A stretch of DNA of 64,000 bases, from NCBI RefSeq assembly GCF_001553785.1, contig NZ_LOJP01000001.1, positions 2,981,280 to 3,045,279 on the forward strand, written 5' to 3'. Source of the DNA: Actinoplanes sp. TFC3 (GTDB lineage Bacteria; Actinomycetota; Actinomycetes; Mycobacteriales; Micromonosporaceae). Shown here piece by piece: positions 38,842-48,890 of this stretch; the stretch's first letter is position 1, and each line of letters starts with the position of its first letter. The position numbers and the translations under genes are program-made. The notes below the pieces were generated by a model, which had not been told where the DNA came from, searched no databases, and saw only the letters and a program-made list of their open reading frames with translations.

Positions 38842-40148
38842 GCGGGGTGCAATGGTCGACCGACGCCGCGCTGCTGGCTGAGCGTCGCTTCGACCGCTCG
38901 GGCTGGGAGCCGGCCGGCACCCCGGCGGCCGTGGCTTTTCCCCGCACCGCCGCGCAGGTGCAGGAGGTGCTGCGGGAGGCGCAGGCCAGCCGGACACCGG
39001 TGGTGGCCCGCGGCGCGGGCACGGCGCTGACCGGCGCGAGTGCGGCCGGAGCCGGGGCCATCGTGCTGGATCTGAGCAGAATGAACCGGATCGTCGAGAT
39101 CCGGCCCGCCGACGGGGTCGCCGTGGTGCAACCGGGCGTGATCACGGCCGAGCTGGACCGGGCCGCCGCCGGGTACGGGCTGAGCTACGCGCCCGACCCC
39201 GCCAGCGTGGCCATCTCGACGATCGGCGGCAACATCGCCACGAACGCGGGCGGTCTGCGCTGCGCCAAGTACGGCGTCACCCGCGACGCCGTCCTGGGCT
39301 TGGATGTCGTGCTGGCCGGCGGCGACCTGATCAGCACCGGCCGGGCCACCCTCAAGGGCGTCGCCGGGTACGACCTGACCGCCCTGTTCGTCGGCTCGGA
39401 GGGCACGCTGGGCATCGTGGTCGGCGCCACGCTGCGGCTGCGTCCCCTGCCGGACCCGTCGGCCACCATCGCCGCCTCCTACCCCGATGTCGCGGCCGCC
39501 GCAGCCGCCTCGGTGGCGCTGGCCGAGGCCCGGATCCGGCCGGTGCTGGCCGAGCTGCTGGACGAGGCCACGCTGAACGCGATCGACCCGGCCCTGCGCG
39601 CGGCCGGCGCGGCGCTGCTGATCGTGCAGACCGACGGTGGGCCGGACGAGGCCGCGCACGCCGCTGAGGTGCTCGCCAAGGGTTCCACCACGCTGCGCAG
39701 CACGACCGACCCGGCCGAGACGGCCGCGCTGCTGGCCGCCCGGCGCCAGGCGCTACCCGCGATCGAACGGCTCGGGCGGCCGCTGATCGAGGACATCGCG
39801 GTGCCCCGCTCGCGGCTGGCCGAGGCGGTCCGCGAGATCGAGGCCGTGGCGCAGCGCCATCAGGTGCCGATCTGCACGCTCGCTCACGCCGGGGACGGCA
39901 ACCTGCACCCGATCATCGTGGCCGGCCGTCCCGGCGAGCCGATTCCCGAGGCGGCCCACCGCGCCGCGGACGAGATCTTCGCCCTGGCCCTGCGGCTGGG
40001 TGGCACGGTCACCGGGGAGCACGGCGTGGGGGTGCTCAAGCGGGCGTGGCTGGAACGGGAACTGGGTCCGGCTTCGTTGTCGCTGCACCGCCAGATCAAG
40101 GCGGTGTTCGACCCGTACGGCATCCTCAACCCCGGCAAGGGCATCTGA
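38838..40148 (+). CDS. GlcD-like FAD-linked 2-hydroxyacid oxidase
   Basis: A 436-residue flavoprotein of the VAO/PCMH family. The FAD domain (~20-200) shows VVARGAGTALTGASAAG and ISTIGGNIATNAGG. The C-terminal domain (~200-435) has the family marks LAHAGDGNLHPIIV and TGEHGVGVLKRAWLE. It oxidises D-2-hydroxy acids such as glycolate or D-lactate. Its ATG overlaps the stop of the fusion gene (ATGA), so the two are one unit; a hydroxy acid/oxo acid pair such as mercaptolactate/mercaptopyruvate would link them. That substrate is a hypothesis. Confidence 0.85.
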   Translation: MSGVQWSTDAALLAERRFDRSGWEPAGTPAAVAFPRTAAQVQEVLREAQASRTPVVARGAGTALTGASAAGAGAIVLDLSRMNRIVEIRPADGVAVVQPGVITAELDRAAAGYGLSYAPDPASVAISTIGGNIATNAGGLRCAKYGVTRDAVLGLDVVLAGGDLISTGRATLKGVAGYDLTALFVGSEGTLGIVVGATLRLRPLPDPSATIAASYPDVAAAAAASVALAEARIRPVLAELLDEATLNAIDPALRAAGAALLIVQTDGGPDEAAHAAEVLAKGSTTLRSTTDPAETAALLAARRQALPAIERLGRPLIEDIAVPRSRLAEAVREIEAVAQRHQVPICTLAHAGDGNLHPIIVAGRPGEPIPEAAHRAADEIFALALRLGGTVTGEHGVGVLKRAWLERELGPASLSLHRQIKAVFDPYGILNPGKGI

Positions 40149-40191
40149 GGTACGGATGGCGGTCAGGCCAGGGCTGGGCCCGGTCGCGGGA

Positions 40192-40881
40192 TCACCGGGC
40201 GGGATGGGCCATGCTGAGGTCGGCGTAGACCACGATGTTGTCCTCGTAGTGCCCGGCGGTCCTGTCGAAATTCCCGCCGCACGTGATCAGCCGGAGCCCG
40301 GCGCGGTTGATCGAGCCATAGACGGCGTCGCTCGGGAACTTGTCCTTGGCATACCGCTCGACCTTGACGACGGAGAACATGGCGATGCTGCCGTCCTCGC
40401 GGTCCACGGAGATGGTCGCGCCGGGTTTGAGTTCGGCGAGGCGGTTGAACGTGCCCGGCTTGTTCCGGTAGTCGACGTGCCCGGCCAGCACGGCCGGGCC
40501 CAGGGATCCGGGGGTGGGCGCCTTGGTGTACCACCCGACCGTTGTGGCGTCGGCGGGCACCTGCATGGCGCCGTCAGCCTGCTGGCCGAGCCCGGTCAGC
40601 GGCACATCGACGCTCAGCGCGGGGATGACGACCCGGGTGGGTGCCGAAGTGCTCATCAGCGGTCCGGTCGTCAGTGCTGCGCCGGGCTGTGCGCTGGCCG
40701 TGGGGACGGCTTCCGGGGGCGGCGCGTCGGTGGCCGCCGCCGCGAGCGGTGGCTGGCTCGGGTGCTCCCGCGCCCCTCTGACGATGGTGAAGACCCCGAC
40801 AACGGTAAGGACCAGGACTACCGCTGAGAGCGCGTAGCGCCCCCAGCGGTTCCCGGCCGGCGAGGTGCCGGCGTTCGTCAT
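40192..40881 (-). CDS. Class F sortase
   Basis: A 229-residue transpeptidase with one N-terminal membrane anchor (~17-38), a Pro/Ala-rich stalk (~40-80) and a sortase barrel (~85-225). Catalytic His is in AVLAGHVDYR and the active Cys in LRLITCGGNFD (TLxTC-type motif). Class F is the usual single-sortase type of actinobacteria. It starts seven bases after the stop of the CHRD-like surface protein gene, its likely substrate. Confidence 0.9.
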   Translation of the reverse strand: MTNAGTSPAGNRWGRYALSAVVLVLTVVGVFTIVRGAREHPSQPPLAAAATDAPPPEAVPTASAQPGAALTTGPLMSTSAPTRVVIPALSVDVPLTGLGQQADGAMQVPADATTVGWYTKAPTPGSLGPAVLAGHVDYRNKPGTFNRLAELKPGATISVDREDGSIAMFSVVKVERYAKDKFPSDAVYGSINRAGLRLITCGGNFDRTAGHYEDNIVVYADLSMAHPAR

Positions 40882-40888
40882 GGCCTGC

Positions 40889-41677
40889 TCAGCTCTGGCG
40901 GCTCAGCCGGCGGCGAGCGAGGAAGGCACCGGCGGCACCCAGCAGAGCCAGGCCGCCGAGGCCGTACATGGGGGTCGAGTCGTGGCTGGTGCTGCCGTCA
41001 CCGGTGGCAACCCCGCCCACGGGCACAGAACCCGCGGCCGCCCCCGACACCATGCCGCACACGGCCGGATCGGTGGCTTCCTCCGGAATCCCCTTGAGAC
41101 CCGCCGACTTCGCCAGCGTCGACTCACCCAGCGCGTCCATGTCGTACTTGCCGTTGTGGTTGGCGTCGATGCCGTGCTCGACGATGTGCAGATCCTTGAG
41201 GTGCTCGATGGTGCCCTTGGGCAGATCGGCCGCGGCGATGGTCCGCTCGTAGGACAGATTGCCCTTGGCATCCGCGGTCGGCATCCGGTCCACCGCCAGG
41301 CCACTGGCCTTGCTGATGTCACCCTTGGTGGTCAGCGAGACGAAGATGTCGCCGTACATCGGCACGCCTTCCTCGGTGCTGACGAAGCCGTTGCCGTCCT
41401 TGTCCGCGGACATGTCAGGGCAGTGGAAGTCCATGCCGCTGGTGGAGCCGTGCAGGTGCTGGGCGTGGGGCGAGTTCGGGACCAGCCCGCGGGACCGGAT
41501 GCTGATCTTCAGATCACCGTCGGACATCGCCGTCAGGGTGGCCGTACCCGAGGCCCCCGACTTGTTGAGCGCATCGAGCTGAACGTGCACGCTTTCATCG
41601 GCGAAGGCAGCGGACGGAACCGCGAACAGGATGGCTGCCGCGGCGGGCAGCGCGAGGAGCGTACGGGCGAGTCTCAC
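40889..41677 (-). CDS. CHRD-like surface protein with C-terminal anchor
   Basis: A 262-residue exported protein. The signal peptide ends near AAFADES. A CHRD-like domain (~30-150) carries histidines in SPHAQHLHGSTSGMDFHCPD, which could bind metal, and DKDGNGFVSTEE resembles a calcium-binding loop. The C-terminus has a membrane helix (GLGGLALLGAAGAFLA) and basic tail RRRLSRQS, as in sortase substrates, but no LPxTG-like motif, only DSTPMYG. The GTG at 41677 has AAGGAG upstream. It is co-transcribed with the sortase. Confidence 0.75.
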   Translation of the reverse strand: MRLARTLLALPAAAAILFAVPSAAFADESVHVQLDALNKSGASGTATLTAMSDGDLKISIRSRGLVPNSPHAQHLHGSTSGMDFHCPDMSADKDGNGFVSTEEGVPMYGDIFVSLTTKGDISKASGLAVDRMPTADAKGNLSYERTIAAADLPKGTIEHLKDLHIVEHGIDANHNGKYDMDALGESTLAKSAGLKGIPEEATDPAVCGMVSGAAAGSVPVGGVATGDGSTSHDSTPMYGLGGLALLGAAGAFLARRRLSRQS

Positions 41678-41796
41678 GAGGGGTTCTCCTTGCCGGAGGG
41701 GCTCAGTTCGAACCGGTGTTGTGGTCACCAGTGCTTCGGACCGGAGCGGCATCCAGCTTGGTATGTATTGAAATTTGACTTTGTGTTGCGTATCGA

Positions 41797-43377
41797 TCAC
41801 CGAGGGGTTGGTATCGACCAGGTCGCCGCGGGCCGGGCCGGGTCCCGGAAGCCGGCGAGCAGGAGGCGCTGGTTGGCGCGGTCGAGGTCCCAGTCGGCGG
41901 CCCGGGTCGTCCAGGTCAGCGCATAGGACCGGTCGGCACCGGCGGCCCGCAGCATGCGATACACCCGCAACTGCGCACCCGTACCCGGCTGCCAGGTGTA
42001 GTCCCAGTCGGCGCCGCCACCGTTGACCAACAGCGGGCCCATGCTGACCTTGCGGTAGCCGGGAAGCGTCCCGAGGCGCAGAGCGGACTGCTCAGCGTCC
42101 TGCCAGTGCTGCAGGGGCCGGCCGCTCAGCGGCCCGCCGGGCTCAACGGTGAAGGAACGCGCGTCGCCGGGATTGCTGAAGCACACCGCAGACCCGGCGG
42201 TGCTGCGTTCCCAGCCCCGCGGCACCGGCAGCGCGAAGCCCAGGGGGTCGGCGTGCCACACCCAGCCTTCCGGTAAGGAGATCGGCGCTCCGGCCGCGGT
42301 GCTGCGCAACGGCTCGGGCGCTGCGCCACCGCAGGGCCCGGTTACCGGCGCCGCGGCGGCCACGGACGGGGCTGGTGCCGCCGGCTCAGTGCCGCCGGTC
42401 CACAGCACCGCCACGGCACCGGCACCGGCCACAGCTATCGCAGCGGCGCCGGCACCGGCCAGAACCCGCCACCGGCGGGGCCGCACGATCCCCGGCACCG
42501 GTGCGGCATGGATGCCCACCGCCCCACGGGCCACTTCCTGCAGGGCCACGCGAACATCCCCGGCACCGGGCCGGTCGGCCGGATCGACAGTGAGCAGCCC
42601 CCCGATGATGGCGTGCAGCGCACCCGGATGCCTGGGCGGATCGGGCACCCCCGCCAGCACCGCGGACAGCGACTCGTTGACGGTCGGCCGGGCGAAAGGG
42701 GTCCGGCCCTCGACCGCGGTGTACAGCGTGGCCCCCAGCGACCACAGATCCGTCTGCTGGGTGGAAACCCCGTGGCGCAGCCGCTCGGGGGCGACATAGT
42801 GCGGTGATCCCACCACCGGCTCGCCGCGTTCGGCCCGGTGCCCCCCGATGGTGGCCAGCCCGAAGTCCGTCAGCACCACCCGGCCGTCCTCGCCGAGCAG
42901 CACGTTCTGCGGTTTGACGTCACGGTGCAGCACCCCGGCGCGATGCGCGGCGCTGAGCGCGTCCAGCACCGCCAGCGCGATCCGGGCCGCCTGCTGATGG
43001 GTCATCGGGCCGTCGGCGGACACGACCTCGTGCAACGACCGCGACGGTATGTACTCCATCACGATCCAGGACCGGCCGGTCGCCCGCACCACGTCGAAGA
43101 TCCGTACGACGTTGCGGTGATCGAGCCGCGCAGCCGCGCGTGCCTCCTGGACCGTGCGCTGGACAGCCTCGGCCCGGCTCGACGCCGGCAGACCGGCGGG
43201 CGGCAGCACCTCCTTGACCGCCACCGTGCGCTCGAGGAGTTCGTCATGCGCACGCCATACCCGGCCCATGCCACCGGCCGCGATGAGCGCGACCAGCCGG
43301 TACCGTCCGGCCACGGTCAGGCCCCCGGCCGGGCTCTCCACACCGATGTTCCTTTGGGCGTGCGCCACCGTCATCAT
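41797..43377 (-). CDS. Membrane serine/threonine protein kinase (Hanks type)
   Basis: A 526-residue kinase. The kinase domain (~25-290) has Gly-loop LIAAGGMGRVWRAHDE, catalytic Lys VAVKEV, loop LHRDVKPQNVLL and metal motif TDFGLA. One membrane helix (~300-322) leads to a ~200-residue extracytoplasmic domain without PASTA repeats. That domain resembles the PsbP-like/unknown sensor tails of actinobacterial kinases (GWVWHADPLGFALPVPRGW). Two adjacent ATGs (43377, 43374) are possible starts. Confidence 0.88.
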   Translation of the reverse strand: MMTVAHAQRNIGVESPAGGLTVAGRYRLVALIAAGGMGRVWRAHDELLERTVAVKEVLPPAGLPASSRAEAVQRTVQEARAAARLDHRNVVRIFDVVRATGRSWIVMEYIPSRSLHEVVSADGPMTHQQAARIALAVLDALSAAHRAGVLHRDVKPQNVLLGEDGRVVLTDFGLATIGGHRAERGEPVVGSPHYVAPERLRHGVSTQQTDLWSLGATLYTAVEGRTPFARPTVNESLSAVLAGVPDPPRHPGALHAIIGGLLTVDPADRPGAGDVRVALQEVARGAVGIHAAPVPGIVRPRRWRVLAGAGAAAIAVAGAGAVAVLWTGGTEPAAPAPSVAAAAPVTGPCGGAAPEPLRSTAAGAPISLPEGWVWHADPLGFALPVPRGWERSTAGSAVCFSNPGDARSFTVEPGGPLSGRPLQHWQDAEQSALRLGTLPGYRKVSMGPLLVNGGGADWDYTWQPGTGAQLRVYRMLRAAGADRSYALTWTTRAADWDLDRANQRLLLAGFRDPARPAATWSIPTPR

Positions 43378-43528
43378 CCCCACGACCGCTCGCTGGCTGG
43401 ACAACGGGGATTCGAAGCCGCTTCACCTCCGGCTGGGTGAGGGTGCTCACCAATGCCCGCAGCTTGCCTCAAGTTCAGCTCAAGCGAGCCGATCAGCATG
43501 GTCCCACTCGTGAGCATTGGACCCGGTA

Positions 43529-45859
43529 ATGCCGCAGAACTGGCACGTGGCGCAAGAGCGCGCCTTCAGGATGATCGGCGGAGTGCTGCTGGGCGTCAGC
43601 TTCCTCTGGCTCGGCGCCGGTCTGGTCCATGTCCACGCTCATCCGGTGATCGGCTGGCTGCCGCTACCCGTTATGGCGGTGCTGGCGGCCCGCACGTGCC
43701 GCCGGGCTGCTCAGGACGCCCGTTTCGATGCCGGCACCAAGCGCTTCTGGCACCACCTGGGCGTAGCCTGCCTGGTGCTGGCGATTGCCATCGTGGCCAA
43801 TGCCTGGGATGCGGTCAGCGGGCCCGAGCCTTCGCAGCGCCTCAGCCCGGTGACCCTGGTGCTGTATCTGACTGTCCTGGCGATGGCGATCTGGGCGTTG
43901 CTGCGGCTGCCGGCCTGGCATCGCAGCCGCGCCGACTGGATCCGCTTCGGGCTGGACGCCTGCGTGATGCTGGTGACCGCTGTCGCGTTCGTGTGGCACT
44001 TCTCGCTGCGCGAGCACCAGGTGTGGCGGGAGCAGACCGGCTCGGCGGCGGCGATGCTGTCCATCTGTGTGGTCGCGTTCGTCTCGATGGTCACCTTCGC
44101 CAAGGTGGCCTTCGCTGGTGCCGGACTGCTGGACCGCCGCGCCCTGCATGTGCTGGCCACGGGCACCGCCATCAGCGCCATTTTCGGCGGCATGTCCCCC
44201 TTTCTCATTGACCGTCCATACCTGTCGTCAAGTTTCGTGGCGGTGTCCACCGCTGCCTTCAGCGTCCAGTTGGCTGCCGGACGTCAGTTGCGCGCCGAAC
44301 CGGTCACCGCAGCACGCCGGCGACGCTCGAAGCGCATCAACCTTGTGCCGTACGTCGCGGTGGCCTCGGCCGACGCGCTGCTGCTGCTGACCGGCACCGG
44401 GGACCCGCACGAGACGACGATCATGGAGGTGACCTCGGTGGTGCTCACCGCCTTGGTGGTGGCGCGGCAGATCGTGGTGCTGCGTGACAACCAGCGATTG
44501 CTGGACACCGTCGATGCGAACCTCGGCCAGCTGCAGCACTACCAGGACCAGCTGAAGCACGATGCCACCCACGACCGGCTGACCGGCATCGGCAACCGCG
44601 CGCTGTTCGAGCACCGCGCCGGGGAGCTGCTGCAGCGCGACGCCGCCCTGCACGTCATGGTGCTCGACCTCGACGACTTCAAGATGGTCAACGACCGGCT
44701 GGGCCACGGCATGGGAGACCAGCTCATCCGGACGATCGCAGCGCGCCTCGACCGTACCGCCGGTACGCGGGGCAGCGTGGCCCGCCTCGGCGGCGACGAA
44801 TTTGTCGTCGTGGTGGGCGCCATCGACCCCGCCGAGCTCGACAGCCTGCTGGACGCTTTGCTGAGCGCGCTGCACGAGCCGGTCGAGCTGGACAGCGTCG
44901 AGATGACACCGCGGGTCAGCATCGGCATCACCAAGGGCGTGGACGGCGAGCCTCCGCAGGAGCTGCTGCGCCGCGCGGACGTCGCCATGTACACGGCCAA
45001 GGCGGCCGGCGGCGACCGGCGGGCGTGGTTCGACCCGATCATGGACACGATCGCCGAGGAGACTGCTCGCTTGGGCGCTGACCTGCGCAAAGGGCTCCAG
45101 CAGAAAGAGTTCCAACTCCTCTACCAGCCGATCGTCCGGTTGCCGGGCGGCGAGCTCTCGGGGGTCGAGGCGCTGCTGCGCTGGCACCACCCGGAGCATG
45201 GTCTCGTACCGCCGGATGTATTCATTCCCCTGGCCGAGGACAACGGCTTCATCGTCGAACTCGGTTACTGGGTCCTCGAGCAGGCCTGCCGGCAGGCCGC
45301 TGCCTGGCAGCACGAGCACGGCCCCGCCGCGCCGGGCCGGGTCAGCGTCAACGTCTCGGCACGGCAACTCGCCGAACCCGGTTTTGTGCAGACCGTTGCC
45401 GGTATCATCGAGCGCAGCGGCGCCGACCGGCGATGCCTGCTCATCGAGGTGACCGAGACCGCCGTGCTGAGCGCAGAGACCGCCGCGCCGGTGCTCACCG
45501 CGTTGCGGGAGCTGGGTCTGCAGATCGCGCTGGACGACTTCGGCACCGGCCACTCGTCGCTGAGCCTGCTGCTCGAATGCCCGGTCGACGTGCTGAAGGT
45601 GGACAAGTCCTTCGTCAGCGGGTCGGCCTCGGAGGGCACCGGCGCCGTCATCGTCGAGAACATCATCGGGTTCACCACGGGTCTGCGCATGCAGGCCGTC
45701 GCGGAGGGCGTCGAGACCGGCGACCAGGCCACCCGGTTGCACGCGGCCGGCTACGACTACGCCCAGGGATACCACTTCGCCCGGCCGATGAGCGCGGGAG
45801 ACCTGGACGCGGCGATGCGGACCAGCACCCGCTCACTTTCCGGCCCGACCAGCCGATAG
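43529..45859 (+). CDS. Membrane GGDEF-EAL bifunctional c-di-GMP protein
   Basis: A 776-residue protein with about eight membrane helices (~15-300), a GGDEF domain (~350-500, LGGDEFVVVVGAI, no RxxD site) and an EAL domain (~515-765). The EAL residues are complete: VEALLRW, VNVSARQL, IEVTETAVL, DDFGTGHSS, LKVDKSF and AEGVET. It may both make and degrade c-di-GMP, or use the GGDEF domain to sense GTP. The ATG at 43529 is preferred to a TTG at 43517. Confidence 0.88.
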   Translation: MPQNWHVAQERAFRMIGGVLLGVSFLWLGAGLVHVHAHPVIGWLPLPVMAVLAARTCRRAAQDARFDAGTKRFWHHLGVACLVLAIAIVANAWDAVSGPEPSQRLSPVTLVLYLTVLAMAIWALLRLPAWHRSRADWIRFGLDACVMLVTAVAFVWHFSLREHQVWREQTGSAAAMLSICVVAFVSMVTFAKVAFAGAGLLDRRALHVLATGTAISAIFGGMSPFLIDRPYLSSSFVAVSTAAFSVQLAAGRQLRAEPVTAARRRRSKRINLVPYVAVASADALLLLTGTGDPHETTIMEVTSVVLTALVVARQIVVLRDNQRLLDTVDANLGQLQHYQDQLKHDATHDRLTGIGNRALFEHRAGELLQRDAALHVMVLDLDDFKMVNDRLGHGMGDQLIRTIAARLDRTAGTRGSVARLGGDEFVVVVGAIDPAELDSLLDALLSALHEPVELDSVEMTPRVSIGITKGVDGEPPQELLRRADVAMYTAKAAGGDRRAWFDPIMDTIAEETARLGADLRKGLQQKEFQLLYQPIVRLPGGELSGVEALLRWHHPEHGLVPPDVFIPLAEDNGFIVELGYWVLEQACRQAAAWQHEHGPAAPGRVSVNVSARQLAEPGFVQTVAGIIERSGADRRCLLIEVTETAVLSAETAAPVLTALRELGLQIALDDFGTGHSSLSLLLECPVDVLKVDKSFVSGSASEGTGAVIVENIIGFTTGLRMQAVAEGVETGDQATRLHAAGYDYAQGYHFARPMSAGDLDAAMRTSTRSLSGPTSR

Positions 45860-45915
45860 AGGCAAGTGAAGCGGCACCGGCCGCGGATCGAACAGCCCAG
45901 GGAAGGCAGGAGCCG

Positions 45916-48027
<2,112 letters not shown>

Positions 48028-48033
48028 TCGCGT

Positions 48034-48134
48034 CCGGAGCCTGACGGGGCCGGTGCGGGTCGTCGCGCTCGATCCGCCGCGGCGCCGGGTGCCCGGCGAG
48101 GCCGGACAGGTGGTGCCGCTCGCTCAGGCTCCGG
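48034..48134. repeat. Long-loop inverted repeat CCGGAGCCTGA
   Basis: Eleven-base perfect arms (48034-48044 and 48124-48134) enclose 79 bases between two convergent genes. The loop is extremely GC-rich and can fold further. It may be a composite terminator or the remnant of a small element; no gene is seen inside. Confidence 0.5.
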
Positions 48135-48190
48135 TGCGAACCGGAGGACAACGGAAGGGGCGGCCGGAGCCGCCCACCTCACATCAACGC

Positions 48191-48697
48191 TCAGTTACCC
48201 CAGAACACATAGTTGGCCTTGTACGGCACGCTGGCCTTCTCCCCGTCCGTGCAGCCGGTCGCCGGGGCGACGCCGCCGTAGGTGTTCAGGCGCTGGATGT
48301 GCGTCACCGTGTCCAGCAGGCCCTGGCCGGAGTGGGTCTTGACCTCCAGCAGCAGCTCCGGGATGGCACCGGGCACCGGGGAGTTCGCCACCGGTGACGC
48401 GGTGACCAGCGAGCCGTCGGCCTCCGATTGCCAGGTGGGCCCGCCGAAGTGGTGGATCTTGCGGTTGGCGCCGTCGTACAGCCGGGCCTCGGGCACCGAC
48501 GAGCCGGTGAACCTGCCACCCGTACACGTATAGGTCTGCGTTCCGTCACCGACCACGAACTGACCGATGATCTTAAGCCCGGCCGGCGGCTGCAGCGGCG
48601 AGCTCTCGGCGGCGGACGCCTGGTAGGTGACCGCGGAGCCGGCGACCGCAACCACGGCGGCGGCGGCAATGGCGACTTTCCTCTTCAACGAAGGCAT
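48191..48697 (-). CDS. Secreted DUF3455 protein
   Basis: A 168-residue exported protein: signal peptide (~1-30, ending in QASAAES), then a DUF3455 domain with QTYTCTGGRFTG, the W-containing PTWQSEADGSLVTASPV and LLDTVTHIQRLNTYGGVAP. Two Cys residues in the mature part may pair. DUF3455 proteins are extracellular or cell-wall proteins of unknown activity in bacteria and fungi. It is monocistronic. Confidence 0.8.
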   Translation of the reverse strand: MPSLKRKVAIAAAAVVAVAGSAVTYQASAAESSPLQPPAGLKIIGQFVVGDGTQTYTCTGGRFTGSSVPEARLYDGANRKIHHFGGPTWQSEADGSLVTASPVANSPVPGAIPELLLEVKTHSGQGLLDTVTHIQRLNTYGGVAPATGCTDGEKASVPYKANYVFWGN

Positions 48698-48890
48698 GCC
48701 CGGCAGTACGCGGCACGAGCCGGTTTCGATCGGCGCAGGTGCAAATGGGCAGCGAACGATGTCCGCGCGATCGCCGGCTCCGCCGAAAGTCGTAGCCGGG
48801 GGGCTTGCGGAATCAACGCACGGCCGATGCGCCGGCTTGACGCGGCGATGGACGATGAGCCGGCTACAGAGGATGAATGTGACCTGATCG

